A stretch of DNA of 64,000 nt, taken from contig BRYA01000334.1 of NCBI GenBank assembly GCA_030267965.1, forward strand, positions 1 through 64,000, read 5' to 3'. Origin of the DNA: Triparma columacea (Eukaryota > Sar > Bolidophyceae > Parmales > Triparmaceae). A model generated the notes under the pieces. It had not been told where the DNA came from and searched no databases. It was given only the letters and a program-made list of their open reading frames with translations. Below, piece after piece: positions 50,822 through 61,832 of the stretch; the stretch's first letter is position 1; the number at the start of each line of letters is the position of its first letter. Position numbers and translations under genes: made by a program.

Positions 50822-52982
50822 ATGACAGCAAGATCACGATCACGTAGCACACGCAGTACGCGTCAATCAACTGCTTCAAGCGTCAAATCTCCCAAATCTC
50901 CTAAAAAGGCCTCAAAAACAAACTTGTCAACTTCCGTCACTCTCAATCATGTCTCCTCATCTCCCTCCTCCTCATCCTCACCATACGCCATCACCAAGAC
51001 TGACATCAAAACCCTCTTCATAATCATAACAAACAGCTGCCTATGCGGACTAACCCAAGGAGGAAGTCCAGTATCAGCCGCTCCCTACCTCTCCTCCTTT
51101 CTTTCAACCACTCTCTACCTAACTCTCTTCTTCTCTCCGACCCCTCCCTCACCTTCCCCCATCCTTCTAAACACTAAGCTAAAAGTATTCCTAACCTCCG
51201 CAGCCTCAACCGCCGTAGCCGTCTGCGTAGTAGTAGGAAAATCCCTACCATTAAAAGGCCCCGCCATACCTCTCCTCTGTTTCTACGTTGGTCTCCAGCT
51301 CTCTTTCCCTTACTATCTTTTCTCTCTCTACCACTCCCCCACCTCTTCCTCTTCCCCCTTATTGAACGAGTCCCTCCTCCCAGCATTCGCGACCTTAACA
51401 GAGTACTGTCACAGCAGGATCTTCCCGTAAGTACCTCATTTCGAAATGGCACTCGTCTCTCTCGCTCTCGACTCACACAATTTCGCCCATCTTTCCCGCC
51501 GGCTCGCTTCGCTCGCCGCCCCCCAGGTACGGGTCTTACGGAATACTCCCATATACCCAATACGGTCTCCTCCCCGTTATGCAGCTCGCCTCCGTCGGGG
51601 GCGTATGGTTGATTGAGGTTTTCATGTCGTACGTAAGCGCTACTTTAGCATTAGCATACCATGAGGTTGATAAGAAGGGGGGGGTGGGGAGGGTGGGGGT
51701 TGGTAGGATTAAGAGAGTGGTTATTACGATAGCACTTGTTCTTGCGTATGGAGGATGCAGAGCTAGGTGGAACACATGGGAGGGGGCTGATAACGCAATC
51801 AAGGGGGGAACTGTCAGAGTCGCAGGGGTTTGGTTGAAGAATACTATGGTGGTTAGGGAGCAGTTACTTAGACATCACCTTGGGATTGTTATGGACGGGA
51901 AAGAAGGACCGGAGGAAAGGGATTGGGAGGGGGAGAAATGGAAGGAGATTCAGGAGTGGGTTTTGGAGGACATTGAAATACTCAGGGAGGAGGTCAGTGA
52001 CACGTGGACAGGACAGGACTTAGATTTTCCAAGTCTCGTTATAGTTAACCCACCCCCCTCTCCCACACACACACACACACCTTCCCCCCAGGTCGCTAAG
52101 GAAGCCTCCGCCGGTGCCACCATAGTGATGACCCCCGAGCTGTCCCTCGTGACATTCCAAGGTCCAGGCGTTCCCCCCTCCTCTCCCCTCTCCACCCCCT
52201 CTGTCCTCTCCGCCCTCGCAAAGATCGCTTCGGATAACAACGTGCATTTAGGGGTGGGTATAGGGTACAACGAACCCTTCGTAAAGGTCCCGAACCTAAG
52301 CAAGTTCACAGAGACTGTCCTAGAGAAGGAAAACGGGATGATGGGGGTTGAGTCAAACAGGTTCGTCCTACTCTCACCCAACACCGTCAACACAGAAACC
52401 TACCAACCGGAGGTCAATGGACCACAGCCACACAACAACGTAGCACTCGACTATATCAAGTATAACCCGGTCCCGATTATAGAGGGACCATTTGCGGTAC
52501 TTGGTAACAAGACTATCCCCACAGCTACCGTTCCCCTCTCCCCCGTCCAACCTACGCGGATAGGTTCCTGCGTATGTTTCGACATGGAGCACCCCTGGCA
52601 CGTCCATCAGCTCGGTTTAAAAACCGACCTCGTCCTTAACCCATCCTACGACTGGCCTGGACTCAACCCGTACCACGCGAGGATAACGGCATTTAGAGCG
52701 GTGGAATTAGGGAGCAGTGTATTCCACCACTGTCAAGCTGGGACGACTGTTGGGTACGATCATCTTGGGAACCAACTTGGACATGGGGATTACTTCTCAC
52801 CCACGACCGTAGGGGATGGGTGCAAACCACTGAAACCTGAAATTAGGTGTAGGCCGGGGGGAGTTGTTGCGAATTTACCGATTAAGGGGGTTAGTACGAT
52901 TTATGCGATGGTGGGGGAATGGGTACCAATAGTTTGCGCGGCTTGGACGGCGCGGGTTGTTTGGGGGAAAACGAGGGGATGA
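50822..52982 (+). CDS. Apolipoprotein N-acyltransferase (Lnt)-like membrane protein
   Basis: Exons 50822-51426, 51527-51992, 52092-52982; 653 residues. The basic Ser-rich N-terminus is followed by about six hydrophobic helices, including YGILPYTQYGLLPVMQLAS, a segment typical of bacterial Lnt. The C-terminal carbon-nitrogen hydrolase (nitrilase) domain has the expected triad: Glu373 in TPELSLV, Lys480 in DYIKYNPVP and Cys519 in CVCFDMEHP. Lnt N-acylates lipoproteins in bacteria; the eukaryotic substrate here is unknown. Intron 2 (51993-52091, donor GTCAGT) is 99 nt, in frame and stop-free, so retention would add 33 residues rich in Pro and a (TH)n run. It diverges from the Sec8-like gene. Confidence 0.85.
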
Positions 52983-53165
52983 AGGGGAAGCGATGAAGGG
53001 GGGGGAGGGGGGGAAGGTTTGTGTTTGGATGGATTTGGAATGGAGGAAAAGGAAAACTGGGGGGGAGACTATGTAAAATGTGAAATGCTTCTCGTTACAT
53101 CTCTCCCGACCTTCTCTCTTTCCTTCCCCATTGTGTCCCATTTCCCCCCCTTGCCTCATGAATAT

Positions 53166-54368
53166 TTACTTCCCTCCCCCTCCCCCCGCCTCTTCCTGCG
53201 CTCTCCCCATCTCCCCCTCGATGATCCCTGCAATCCTTTTCTCCCCCTCCCTCTCCTTCCTAACCTCCTCCTCCATCTCCTCCTGCGTCATAACGTTCTT
53301 CCTAAACTCCTCAAGTACAGGGTGAATCCTCTCCATAGCCCTAGCCAGGTATGCTTCGCTACGAGCACCAGTGATTACCACCTTACCGGATACGAATATT
53401 AGGAGCACAGTCTTGGGTTCAAGCATACGGTAGATAAGTCCTGGGAAAAGCTCCGGTTCATAACTCGCGAACTTAGCGTGCTTAAGTACCACACCCTCCA
53501 ACCTGATTGGGAACCCCACGTCCGCCGTACCTATGATGTTCTGCACCTTGAAATCCACAGCCCCTGGCTTGAAGCCGACCTTACCTAGAACGTACGTGAA
53601 CTTACGGGCGGCTAAGGCGGCGTTGTGGCTAGACCTTGCCCCTGTGATAACGCATTTCCCCGTGTGGAATAGGAGCATTGTGCACTTGGGGGAACGGAGA
53701 CGCATGACGCAGGCGCCGAATTTCTTGGGGTTGTACTCGGTGTTGTGGCACTTTGAGGCGATCGTTTTTAGGTTTAAACGCATGCCCATGTCGACGGTGG
53801 CGGTCATGTTCTGGACCTGGATTACGAGGGGGGATCCGGCGGTGGAGGAATGGGCGTTTGGACCGGCTTTTAGGGTGGGGCAGGTTATGAGGGAGCCGAG
53901 GAGGTTTGGTTTGAAGGGGTCAACCTGTGTAGTGTGTGTTGGGAGGGGGGGTGGGGGTGGGGATGTGTGTGTTGTTTGGTGTAAGATAGTGTGTTGTGAT
54001 TGCGTCTAGTGATTGTGTCTAGTGACTGCGTGTAGTGATTGTGTGTTGTGACTGTGTGCTTTGCGACAACTTTCTTGAGCGTGACCGCGATCTTCTTCTT
54101 ATCTGCCTTCGTCTGCTCAGCACCTGCCTTCTTCGCCGCCTTTGCCTGAGCAAGCTGCCTCCTTCCTTTGCCTGGTCTTGTGATAGTGTCTTACCTCTTG
54201 TGTTGTTGTATCGTTTTTGTCGTTATTATTGTTTTTCTTGTTAGTTGTAGTAGTAGTTGTTGTAGTAGTCATTGTATCCTCCATAGTAGTATCCATTGAG
54301 GAGTTTTTTGAAGCCCCTTTGGAAGTTGTGGTCGAAGAGGATTTGTTTGTGCCTCTATTTGAGCTCAT
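53166..54368 (-). CDS. TBP: TATA-box-binding protein
   Basis: Exon 1 54368-54195 and exon 2 53924-53166 join in phase 0; 310 residues. Exon 1 encodes a variable Ser/Thr/Asn-rich N-terminus (a T run, then NKKNNNN). Exon 2 holds the two-repeat saddle: repeat 1 LVIQVQNMTATVDMGMRLNL to YVLGKVGF, repeat 2 FKVQNIIGTADVGFPIRLEG to LEEFRK. The four DNA-intercalating phenylalanines are present (KKFGAC, MLLFHTG, ELFPGL, LLIFVSG). A roughly 45-residue acidic/basic tail (EEMEEEVRKEREGE, ending GGGGGK) extends beyond the usual end of TBP. The 270-nt intron is rich in GTGTCTAGTGATT-type repeats. Role: nucleation of transcription preinitiation complexes. Confidence 0.95.
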
Positions 54369-54658
54369 TTTAGCGCTATTTATGACCTATTTATTGACTT
54401 ATTTGGGAATATTACACCTACAGATTGTCGCAAGGGTGTCAAATTGGTGTTTATGACGTAAAAGGACGATTTTATATGATAGGGCAAAATGGGCCGAATT
54501 TCCTCGAATTTCGACGCCTATAGCCCAGTCCAATGCCCTTTTCTCCTAGTCAATAACTCACTTAATCACTATATAAATAAATCTCGTGATAAATTAGATA
54601 TTGCTTGAAATATAGGTGAAAGTATAGCTTAAAAATAAGCCAAATTGAGGCTAAAAAT
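54369..54658. promoter_or_regulatory. Divergent promoter region, TBP / amino-acid transporter
   Basis: 290 bp between the start codons of two oppositely read genes, AT-rich on the right half. Both promoters must lie here or in 5' UTRs. No specific box is assigned. Confidence 0.5.
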
Positions 54659-56246
54659 ATGGATGGAAAAAGTCCACTCCTCCTCAAAACCAACAAACTA
54701 TCGCACAAACAACACAACACACACTCAACAACTACTATCAAACGCTCCGCACACAACAAATTTATAGCCTCGTACCTCAACCTAACTAATTCTGTCTTAG
54801 GAGCAGGAGTATTGGTGAGTTGAATTGCACAACAACAAGACCAGTCGCTCACCCATCATTGCCTTATTGTTGCCTCATCATTGACTCATTATCATCGACT
54901 CATCATCATCATATCGCATCATCATCGCCTTCCTTTTTTATCTAATTTGCCTTTTTCACCCTCCTTACATTACAAACCACTCACTCACTCACTCATCCCC
55001 AAAACACCCACACAAAAACACCAACCAGACACTACCATATGCCTTCTCACTTACAGGAATATACCTCGGCCTAATCCTCCTTTCAACCTTTGCCCTCCTC
55101 TCTGCAATCTCCCTAAAGTTCCTCGACGAATCCCTAACCGCCTCCTCCACCCCCCCCCCCCCCTCCCCCCCTTCCCCCTCCTCCACCAACATGACCGTCT
55201 CCCTCCTCCTCCCTTCCTCAAAACCTCCCCCCCTCCCCCTCCCCCAACCCCCAACAACCTACGCCTCTCTCTCCCTCCACTACCTCGGTCCCCCAATCTC
55301 CCGCTTAACAACCCTCTCAACAATCCTCTACTCCTACGGTTCCTCCCTCTCCTATTTCCTCATAACCTTAAACCTCTTAACCTCCCTAACCTCCCTCCCC
55401 CGCCTCCCCTGCGCTATAGCTGTCTGTATCCCTACTCTCCCCCTCACTGCAATGAGGGATATATCAAGTCTCCGTCACGCATCCCTCCTTGCCATGTTAT
55501 GTGTCCTTTATCTCGCATTCGTTCTTGCCTACCGTTACTCCCAGTCAAACGAACAAGAGGGGTGTGAGAGGTTAGGGTGGGACTGGAAGGTTGGGGATGT
55601 GCTAAGGGCGACGCCGCTTTTCTGCTTCGCTTTTAACTGCCAAGTACAATACCCTACCATCAGAGCATCCTCAAACGAAGACGAAAACGATGATGAACAA
55701 GACGACAACGACGACCATGAGGACCTTCGAAACCCCAGTGTTCCCCCCACCCCTACACACCCACCACAGTCCCTACTTATATCCCTGACGATGTTAACCT
55801 GCGCTCTCGTCTACTCCCTCTCCTCCCTAACCGGTTACTCCACCTTCTGTTCCACAACTCCTCCCAACGTCCTCGACGGTTTCCCTGACGATGACCCGCT
55901 AGTAAGGGCAGCGAGGTGGGCATTCGCTGTCGTTCTACTATGCTCGTACCCACTTTACGGTTCAGCAATCGTCAGGGAAATTGGGGAACTTAGCGGGGAG
56001 GAACAAATGAGTTTTGGAGGGAGGTTTATGTGGAGCGCGGCGATTGTGGGAACGACGGCAGTTGTGGCGTATTTTGAACCACCGCTTGATAGGATTACAG
56101 GTATTACCGGAGCGGTGGGAGGGGGGGCACTTGTTTATGTCTTACCGGGAGCTATCAGATGGAAAGCGGGAGGGGGAGGAGGGAGGATTATGGCGATTGG
56201 GGGGACGATCGTTATGATACTAGGGACATGGGCTGTCATGCGGTGA
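54659..56246 (+). CDS. AAAP/SLC38-type amino-acid transporter
   Basis: Exons 54659-54814 and 55029-56246 join in phase 0; 457 residues. Exon 1 ends FIASYLNLTNSVLGAGVL and exon 2 opens TLPYAFSLTGIYLGLILL, the N-terminal signature of the amino acid/auxin permease family. Further helices follow, including YSYGSSLSYFLITLNLLTSL, DISSLRHASLLAMLCVLYLA, FCFAFNCQVQYP and LTMLTCALVYSLSSLTGYSTF. Two low-complexity inserts stand out: a Pro/Ser-rich loop after TM2 and an acidic EDENDDEQDDNDD loop. Such carriers move neutral amino acids by proton or Na+ symport, often at the vacuole; the substrate is not deducible. The last 140 bp of coding sequence plus about 160 bp downstream recur at 61833-62110. Confidence 0.88.
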
Positions 56247-56350
56247 AGGAAGGGGGGGGAGGGGAAAGTAATTGAAGAAAGAAAACCTGACCAACCCCCA
56301 CACACAAACAAAATTTGATGAGCTTTTTTCATGAAGGGGACGGGTTACAC

Positions 56351-57290
56351 TTAACAAACTTCGCTAAAACATCTTTTCAGCGCTCGAGCGTTTTCAGTAA
56401 CCCAAAGCTTGGGATCTGGCAGGGCGGGAGCGAGAAGCTTCGACTTTTGGAGCTTAGGCAGGGGGTGCTGGTTTGTCTTGTTGGCGCTCCCGTTCACGGA
56501 CTTGTTGAGGACGCTGTTGGGGTTGAAGGAGGCATAGAGATNNNNNNNNNAGTCGAAGGACGACCACCCCTGTTGCCCCCCTGCCTGCCACGACAGAATT
56601 TTCTTCCGAGTTTTTCGCCCCCCCTCATCGTCGCCATCCGTCAGCGGCGAGCTCTCCTTGGCAGGAGGGGTAGCCCTCGGCCTCCCTCTAGCGGTGTTGT
56701 TAAAGGAAGAGGGCATGTTGAGGGCGATAATGGCTAGGGGGTGGATCTTGGTGCCTTTAGGGAGGTAAGAAGACCTGTCGCAAGAGAGCTGCGGTAGGGA
56801 GAGGAGGAGATATTAGAGGTTAGTATTGTATTGCGGTACTTTACTTTGCTTTGCTTTTGTCCATTCTCACCTCCAAAGATACCGGGTCAAAGGTTCCCAG
56901 AAGGGAGAAGGTACCGAACTTGTTGCTGCCGCTGCCCTCGACTCTCATGAACCTGTCGCCTTCTCCACACCTCCGCTTTGCGTTGATGTATATCACAAAG
57001 CGCTCGAATACCTTGCCATTCTTCTTGGGTGTGTTCTCGAAGGGTTATGCTGATGAGATGCAGGTGGTGGGATTGGAGGAGGAGTCCTGAGGGGCTTCAG
57101 ATGTTGGAGGGTTGGTGTTGTTGAAAAAGAAGGTAGAGGAGGAACCCGTGGATGCATCGTCGGTGGAGGAGCTTGCTGCTGGGGGGGCAGCATCCTGCTC
57201 TGATGAAGATGAAGGAGTGATTAGGGTAGGTTCAGGTTCAGGAGCTTTCGATTCAGGATCAATAAGGCTATTCGGGCAGTGTGTTGCCAA
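56351..57290 (-). CDS. Unknown nuclear-type protein, incomplete model with gap
   Basis: Two minus-strand exons join in phase 0: 57035-56871 (NTPKKNGKVFERF, GEGDRFMRVEGSGSNKFGTF, SLLGTFDPVSLE) and 56788-56351 (LSCDRSSYLPKGTKIHPLAI, then NTARGRPRATPPAK). RGRP is an AT-hook-like core. The second exon crosses a 9-N gap, and its end reads antisense through the region copied from the amino-acid transporter 3' flank, so the true C-terminus is unsure. An open Ser/Thr/Pro-rich frame at 57290-57045 may be the upstream exon, but I found no good donor and no ATG (57290 is TTG). Family and function unknown. Confidence 0.45.
56542..56550. other. Assembly gap (9 N)
   Basis: Nine N inside the last exon of the unknown minus-strand gene; its reading frame across the gap is not secure. 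Confidence 0.95.
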
Positions 57291-57934
57291 ATAAGGCGAA
57301 GAGAAGCGATCACTGCGTTTGGAGTGAGGGAGGGGGATAAGAAATGGGCAATGTTCTCGAGCGAACTGGAGCTCGGGTAGGGTTTTTTCAATAAGGGGGG
57401 AGTTATCGAATTTTCATTGATAGGAGACGTATCATTATACCTCATTATAGCAATGAACCCCTAAAAGGCGATATCCAGATTAAATAGAGCTCAATATGTG
57501 GCCTCAAAAACGAGGACATCTGAGTCGCTGAAAGCCTCTGCCATTTTGCAATCGGAAGACATTTAACGGGACTTTTAAGAGCACTCCGGTATCAAGTAAT
57601 CAATACTTACCCTCGTCACGGGATAAGAAGGAATAAAACGTTAAGTTGAAAACTCTGGGACCTTTTCCCAAAATACTCCTGGTTTGATCAGAAAATTCTG
57701 TTTCTTTGACTAACAACTCTTTACAACTAGGTGAATTTTAAATGGCTTCATATCGTGATATAATATAGTCAACAGTTGCATAGAATACAATTCGAGTGTT
57801 AGAATGGCCGAAATGTTCTATTTGGTTGAGATTTGTGCATTTATTTTTTTTAGGGTTGAGAGAGAGAGAACGAAAGGTAGCAAATTCTCCCCTCACTCAT
57901 ACCTTACTAACCCCCACAAACCCACACTCCTCAG
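57291..57934. other. Divergent intergenic, AT-rich
   Basis: About 640 bp, AT-rich from 57430 onward. No gene seen. It should contain the promoter of the 57935 gene on the right and possibly the 5' exon of the minus-strand gene on the left. Confidence 0.4.
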
Positions 57935-59643
57935 ATGCCGAAAACGAAGAAGATTCACCAACCACCTAGTGCCGCCAAAAAGGCCAAGAAGCATAAAGTG
58001 GCGAAGCCAACGAAGGCTCGAACACCCCCAGTCACCCTCCAGACTGTGCTCCCAGAGAAGCAGCTAGCAAATTTCGCGCGCTTGTTAACATGCATCTCCA
58101 AATTATGGCAGCGTGATTGGAAGCTCCACGGCCTCATCTCCGGGCAGGCGTTCACCCAGGAACTTGCCAACGAGGTCGCAGGGAAGCTTTTCCTTGACTG
58201 GTATGGACCCCTTGACAAACTTACCGACGAGCAGCGCCAACGTATTTGGGAACTGCTCCCCGGCGTCCTTGTGAAGCCCAACGGGGAGGTCCATGTGGTT
58301 TTTGATGCGGATTTTGGTACAGGGAGGAAGGCCATCCAAAACAACCATCTGACTGGACAGAATACGCTGAAGATTATGGCCTACTTAGCCTACGTAGCAC
58401 ACTCTCTCCCCCCCCTTGTCACCTTACTTCTCTCCGACCCCTGCGATACCAAGCTCCGTCTCGCCCAATCGGGCAGGACCACGGAGGGGAATTTGACACT
58501 GAGCGGAGATGAGGTGAGTCCGGTCTGACACAACCCCTCCCCCCCACACGCCCCTTTAACCCCCCCCCCCCCCTCCCTCCTTTCGCACCACAGAAAGCCA
58601 TCGCCAAAGCGTCTCTCCTTCTTCAAGATCGCCGCAACGCGCTCTACATGATATGTAAACTACTCCTAGACCCCATCCTCAAACCCAAGCGCACCCAGGC
58701 CGGCAAAGATGCTGCCGCCGCCGCCGTTCAGCTAGGCCCTCTCCTCCACACCAACTCCAATGAGACTTCTGCCGACGTCTACGACACAATTCTCGAGCAC
58801 ATATTGCACCAGCCCGACTCCGATGAAATTCAATGGGACGACGCCGAGAAGGTGAGCCCCCCCCCAACCCCCGCCCGCGTACAACTTCACCTAATCGGTC
58901 CCTTCCGCATGCAGGAGAGGCTAAGAATCAGATGGACGGCGTTAGAGCTGGATGGGACGACGTCCATCTCCGGAGCTAATCTTAAGATACTCTCTTTGGA
59001 CTGCTTCTGCCTGGAGGTGTCGGAGGACTCTTCGTTCACTTGCCCAACACTCTCACAAACGGACAACGCCATCGGGCGCCTCGCCGACGCACTGTTTCGC
59101 CTACCGGAGGGCAAAGGCCGCTACTTCGAGGAAAATGGCATGAAGTGGAGGGGCTCCAGCGTTCATGTGGCCCATGATAACAAGAACGCCATTGCGATCC
59201 GCTTCTTAGTCATCTACCGCGGCCACTATGTGAGACAGGCCAATAATACCATGAAGGTGGAGGGCGGTAACTGTGGTATCACACTCTTCAGGCTCGTGGA
59301 TTTCTTCACAGCCTTTGACAAGGCAAAGGAGGACAACAGCAAGTTTCTCTTTCTATATGAGAAGGCCTTCAAGCTCCTTGTCGAGGGATTTCATCCATGC
59401 TCCTTCACAGTACACACCGCCGAGGAGGGTGTCCTCCGCCTCCATGCGGAGAGGGTCTGCGGACCGTGGCCGTTTGAGACCGATGAGCCGGTCGCGTTCC
59501 ACTGCTTCGAGAAGGTACGCCAGGGGCTCAGCCAGAACACTCACGTACAGTACTGGGACGGGAGGCCCAAGAGTGAGGGGGGGTGGGGGCCCTGGGGAAC
59601 CAAAGTCCGTAAGAGAAGGAAGGTGGAGGAGGGGAAGGCGTGA
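57935..59643 (+). CDS. Basic-ended protein of unknown family, probably nuclear
   Basis: Exons 57935-58513, 58594-58851, 58915-59643; phases 0; 521 residues. Both ends are strongly basic (MPKTKKIHQPP...KKAKKHKVAKPTK; VRKRRKVEEGKA) and look like nuclear localisation signals. The interior is helical-looking with conserved-type aromatic residues (KLWQRDWKLHGL, RIWELLPGVLVKPNGEVHVV, MKWRGSSVHVAHDN, FHPCSFTVHTAEEG). I recognise no domain. Intron 2 is only 63 nt, in frame and stop-free, so either splice form would stay open. A 3' UTR microsatellite follows. Confidence 0.75.
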
Positions 59644-59690
59644 GGAGGGTTGGTGGGGGTGGTGATGGGTAAGGGAACGGGTAAGGCTTG

Positions 59691-59727
59691 AATAGAATAG
59701 AATAGAATAGAATAGAATAGAATAGAA
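59691..59727 (+). repeat. (AATAG)n pentanucleotide microsatellite
   Basis: Seven consecutive AATAG units about 50 bp after the stop codon of the preceding gene. Confidence 0.95.
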
Positions 59728-60402
59728 TTTGTTTGGTCTTTATTCTGTGTTTTACCTTTCATCCGACACAGCAGCAAACACACAATCCACAACAACTCTC
59801 ACCTCTGAGGTCTGTTTATCAACTACTCCCTTAATCATAGCGTACATGTTTGTGGTCTTGGTATGTGTTTAGGGTTAGTTGGTGGATGAGTGAAGGTGGG
59901 GTGGATGAGTGAAGGTGGGGTGGCTGTGTGGGGTTGTTGTGGGGATGACGCTTTGTGGAGGATGTGTGTGGAGGACGTTGTGTGGACGACCGTCTTTTGT
60001 AGTGTCGTTTGTAGTGTCGTCGTTTGTAGCGCCTTTGTTTGTAGTGTCCTCGTTTGTAGTGTGCTTGTTTGTAGGATTAGGGTAAAAAAGTGGCTTATGA
60101 TGTGTTAAATGTATGTAGTTAGACTGTATGGTGTTGAGATGTGTGTTAGTAAGGGGTATGTGTTAATAAGGGGGATAATTGAGGGTTGGATGAGTTAATT
60201 TTGGAGAAAGTGAGAGAAGAGCTTCGTCGATTCGTCGTGAGATTGTAGGTTAACAACCCTTTGGGATAGATTTGGGGTATATTTGTGGTATATTATCTAC
60301 ATAAATAGGACTATATAACGTCGCATATCATCAATATCTACATTTACGTGATATTGGGGAATAAAACAAACTCACTTTGGAATTGAGAAATAAAAATGTT
60401 CG
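59728..60402. other. Intergenic with GT-rich low-complexity
   Basis: Degenerate repeats such as GTGGATGAGTGAAGGTGGG (twice, 59882-59922) and GTTTGTAGTGTCGTC-type units (60000-60075). No gene. Confidence 0.6.
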
Positions 60403-60599
60403 ACGAAGGGTAGGGGTACACATTTCATGGGTATTTCAGATTTTAATATGGGGTATTTACCCAAGATTATTTTTGGGTACGTTCCCAGGCCAATTTACTA
60501 CGTGAAAAGTAGGTTTTATACTGGGAAATCGGCTTAATTCTTGGGTAATTACCCAAGACTCTAAATCGTACCCATGAAATGTGTACCCCTAACGAAGGG
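60403..60599. mobile_element. hAT-like MITE, 181 bp, with 8-bp target-site duplication
   Basis: Perfect 23-bp terminal inverted repeats, 60411-60433 (TAGGGGTACACA...) and 60569-60591, are flanked by an identical 8-bp direct repeat ACGAAGGG (60403-60410 and 60592-60599). The interior is non-coding and contains a second, imperfect palindrome (GGGTATTTACCCAAG with CTTGGGTAATTACCC). An 8-bp duplication together with a TAGGG terminus fits a non-autonomous hAT-superfamily element. No transposase is present. Confidence 0.9.
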
Positions 60600-60722
60600 A
60601 GGCAGAATTCACTTTTTACACTTTATACACTTGAGCAGATTCTGTTTAGCCCCTCCCCCCCCCCGCGCAATGCTTCCTCCCCCCCCCTCTTCCTCCCCTT
60701 CCTCTCCCCCTTCCTCTCCCGT

Positions 60723-61830
60723 TCTTAAAGCTCGTTGTGTTCACAGTGAACTTGATCTTGGGTCTCCTGGCGTCCCAGCTCCTACCAAGGGCCATGGGAG
60801 AGGGGGTGAGGGAGGCGTGGGAGGAGGGGGTAGCGTTCATGACGATGACGTGCCTGAGCTTCATCATGATCAATGTGGGTAATGAGTTCGCCGTCGATAT
60901 TCCACCTCTTCTAAATGACTACCTCTGGTGAGTGTTTTCGCAAACGCCTTCAATTATTCATCCCGAGACCTTTCGAGCGATTTCTGACCCTTCCCCCCCC
61001 CCTCCCTCTCCCCACCAGCAATGACTGCCGCCGGCTTTCCCTGGATTTTCGTCGCAGTCTGGTTCGTGAAGGTGAGGTTAAACCGGCCCGACATTTTTAC
61101 AAGCACAAGCTCAAGCTACGCAAAAACTTATTTGCGCGGCCTCTCCCTTACTTTGCTCGCCACCGTTCGCTTCGCTCACCACCCCTCCCAAGATGGTACC
61201 ATCCCCCCTCCCCTGGGGCGACGCCCTCCTCGCTGCCCGTTTCGCCGCCCCCACGTCGGCGGGGATCCTGTTCTCAATGCTCGAGGCCGCCGGGATGAAG
61301 GACACGTGGCTCTTCAGGAAGGCCAGGGTTCTGGCCATCTTCGATGACCTTGACACTGTCCTCCTTATGATCCCCCTGAAGATTGTCCTGGTCGGTTTTA
61401 AGTGGGAGCTCGGCCTCGAGCTCGCCGTCGTGTGAGGCCTGCTCGTCCTCGCCTGGGTGAAGCTCCACGAGGTCCACATTCCCTGCTCGTGGAACTACAC
61501 CCTCCTCTACGCCAGCCCTCGTTTCGGGCTTCTGCGAGCTCGCTGCCTTCGCGTCGTCGCACGACGGCGTTCCCATGGAGGCCGTTCACCTCGGTCCTAA
61601 TGCCCGCCTTTGTCGTCGGGTGCATCACCAGGAACCCCCACCTCGACGACGAGAACCTGCCCGACTTGGAGGAGCAGCTTGGGAGCCTGCCGAGGAAGCT
61701 GACCAACTTTGAAAAGAGGAGGGCGGAGATGGCAAAGGCGGCGCCCGGGGCGCTAGCGAGGCGCAGGGGCGACGAGGGCGGTAGCTCCCCCGGTTACGCC
61801 CCGGTGTCCAGGCAGTCCGTCAGGGGATCA
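60723..61830 (+). pseudogene. Decayed Na+/H+ exchanger-like gene
   Basis: Segments of a polytopic cation/proton exchanger are recognisable: FTVNLILGLLASQLLPRAMG, FIMINVGNEFAVD, MTAAGFPWIFVAVWFVK, WGDALLAARFAAPTSAGILF, KARVLAIFDDLDTVLLMIPL, ALVSGFCELAAFASSHDGVP and MPAFVVGCITRNPHLDDENL. They do not share one frame. Splicing at 60927/61019 gives the wrong phase, a TGA interrupts at 61433-61435, and shifts are needed near 61510 and 61595. There is no plausible 5' start (a MITE lies 123 bp upstream), and the 3' end is abruptly replaced at about 61833 by a copy of the amino-acid transporter tail. The assignment is to the CPA2-like group by motif (FAAPTSAG, DDLD). Confidence 0.75.
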
Positions 61831-61832
61831 CG

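Noticed and set aside
54881..55567. 228-codon forward frame rich in His/Pro/Leu
   Set aside because: Its frame conflicts with exon 2 of the amino-acid transporter, whose membrane-helix reading is clearly the coding one; the C-rich strand keeps alternatives open.
59691..59727. (AATAG)n as the poly-A remnant of a retroposed gene
   Set aside because: It is a simple pentanucleotide repeat, the upstream gene has introns, and no target-site duplication is visible.
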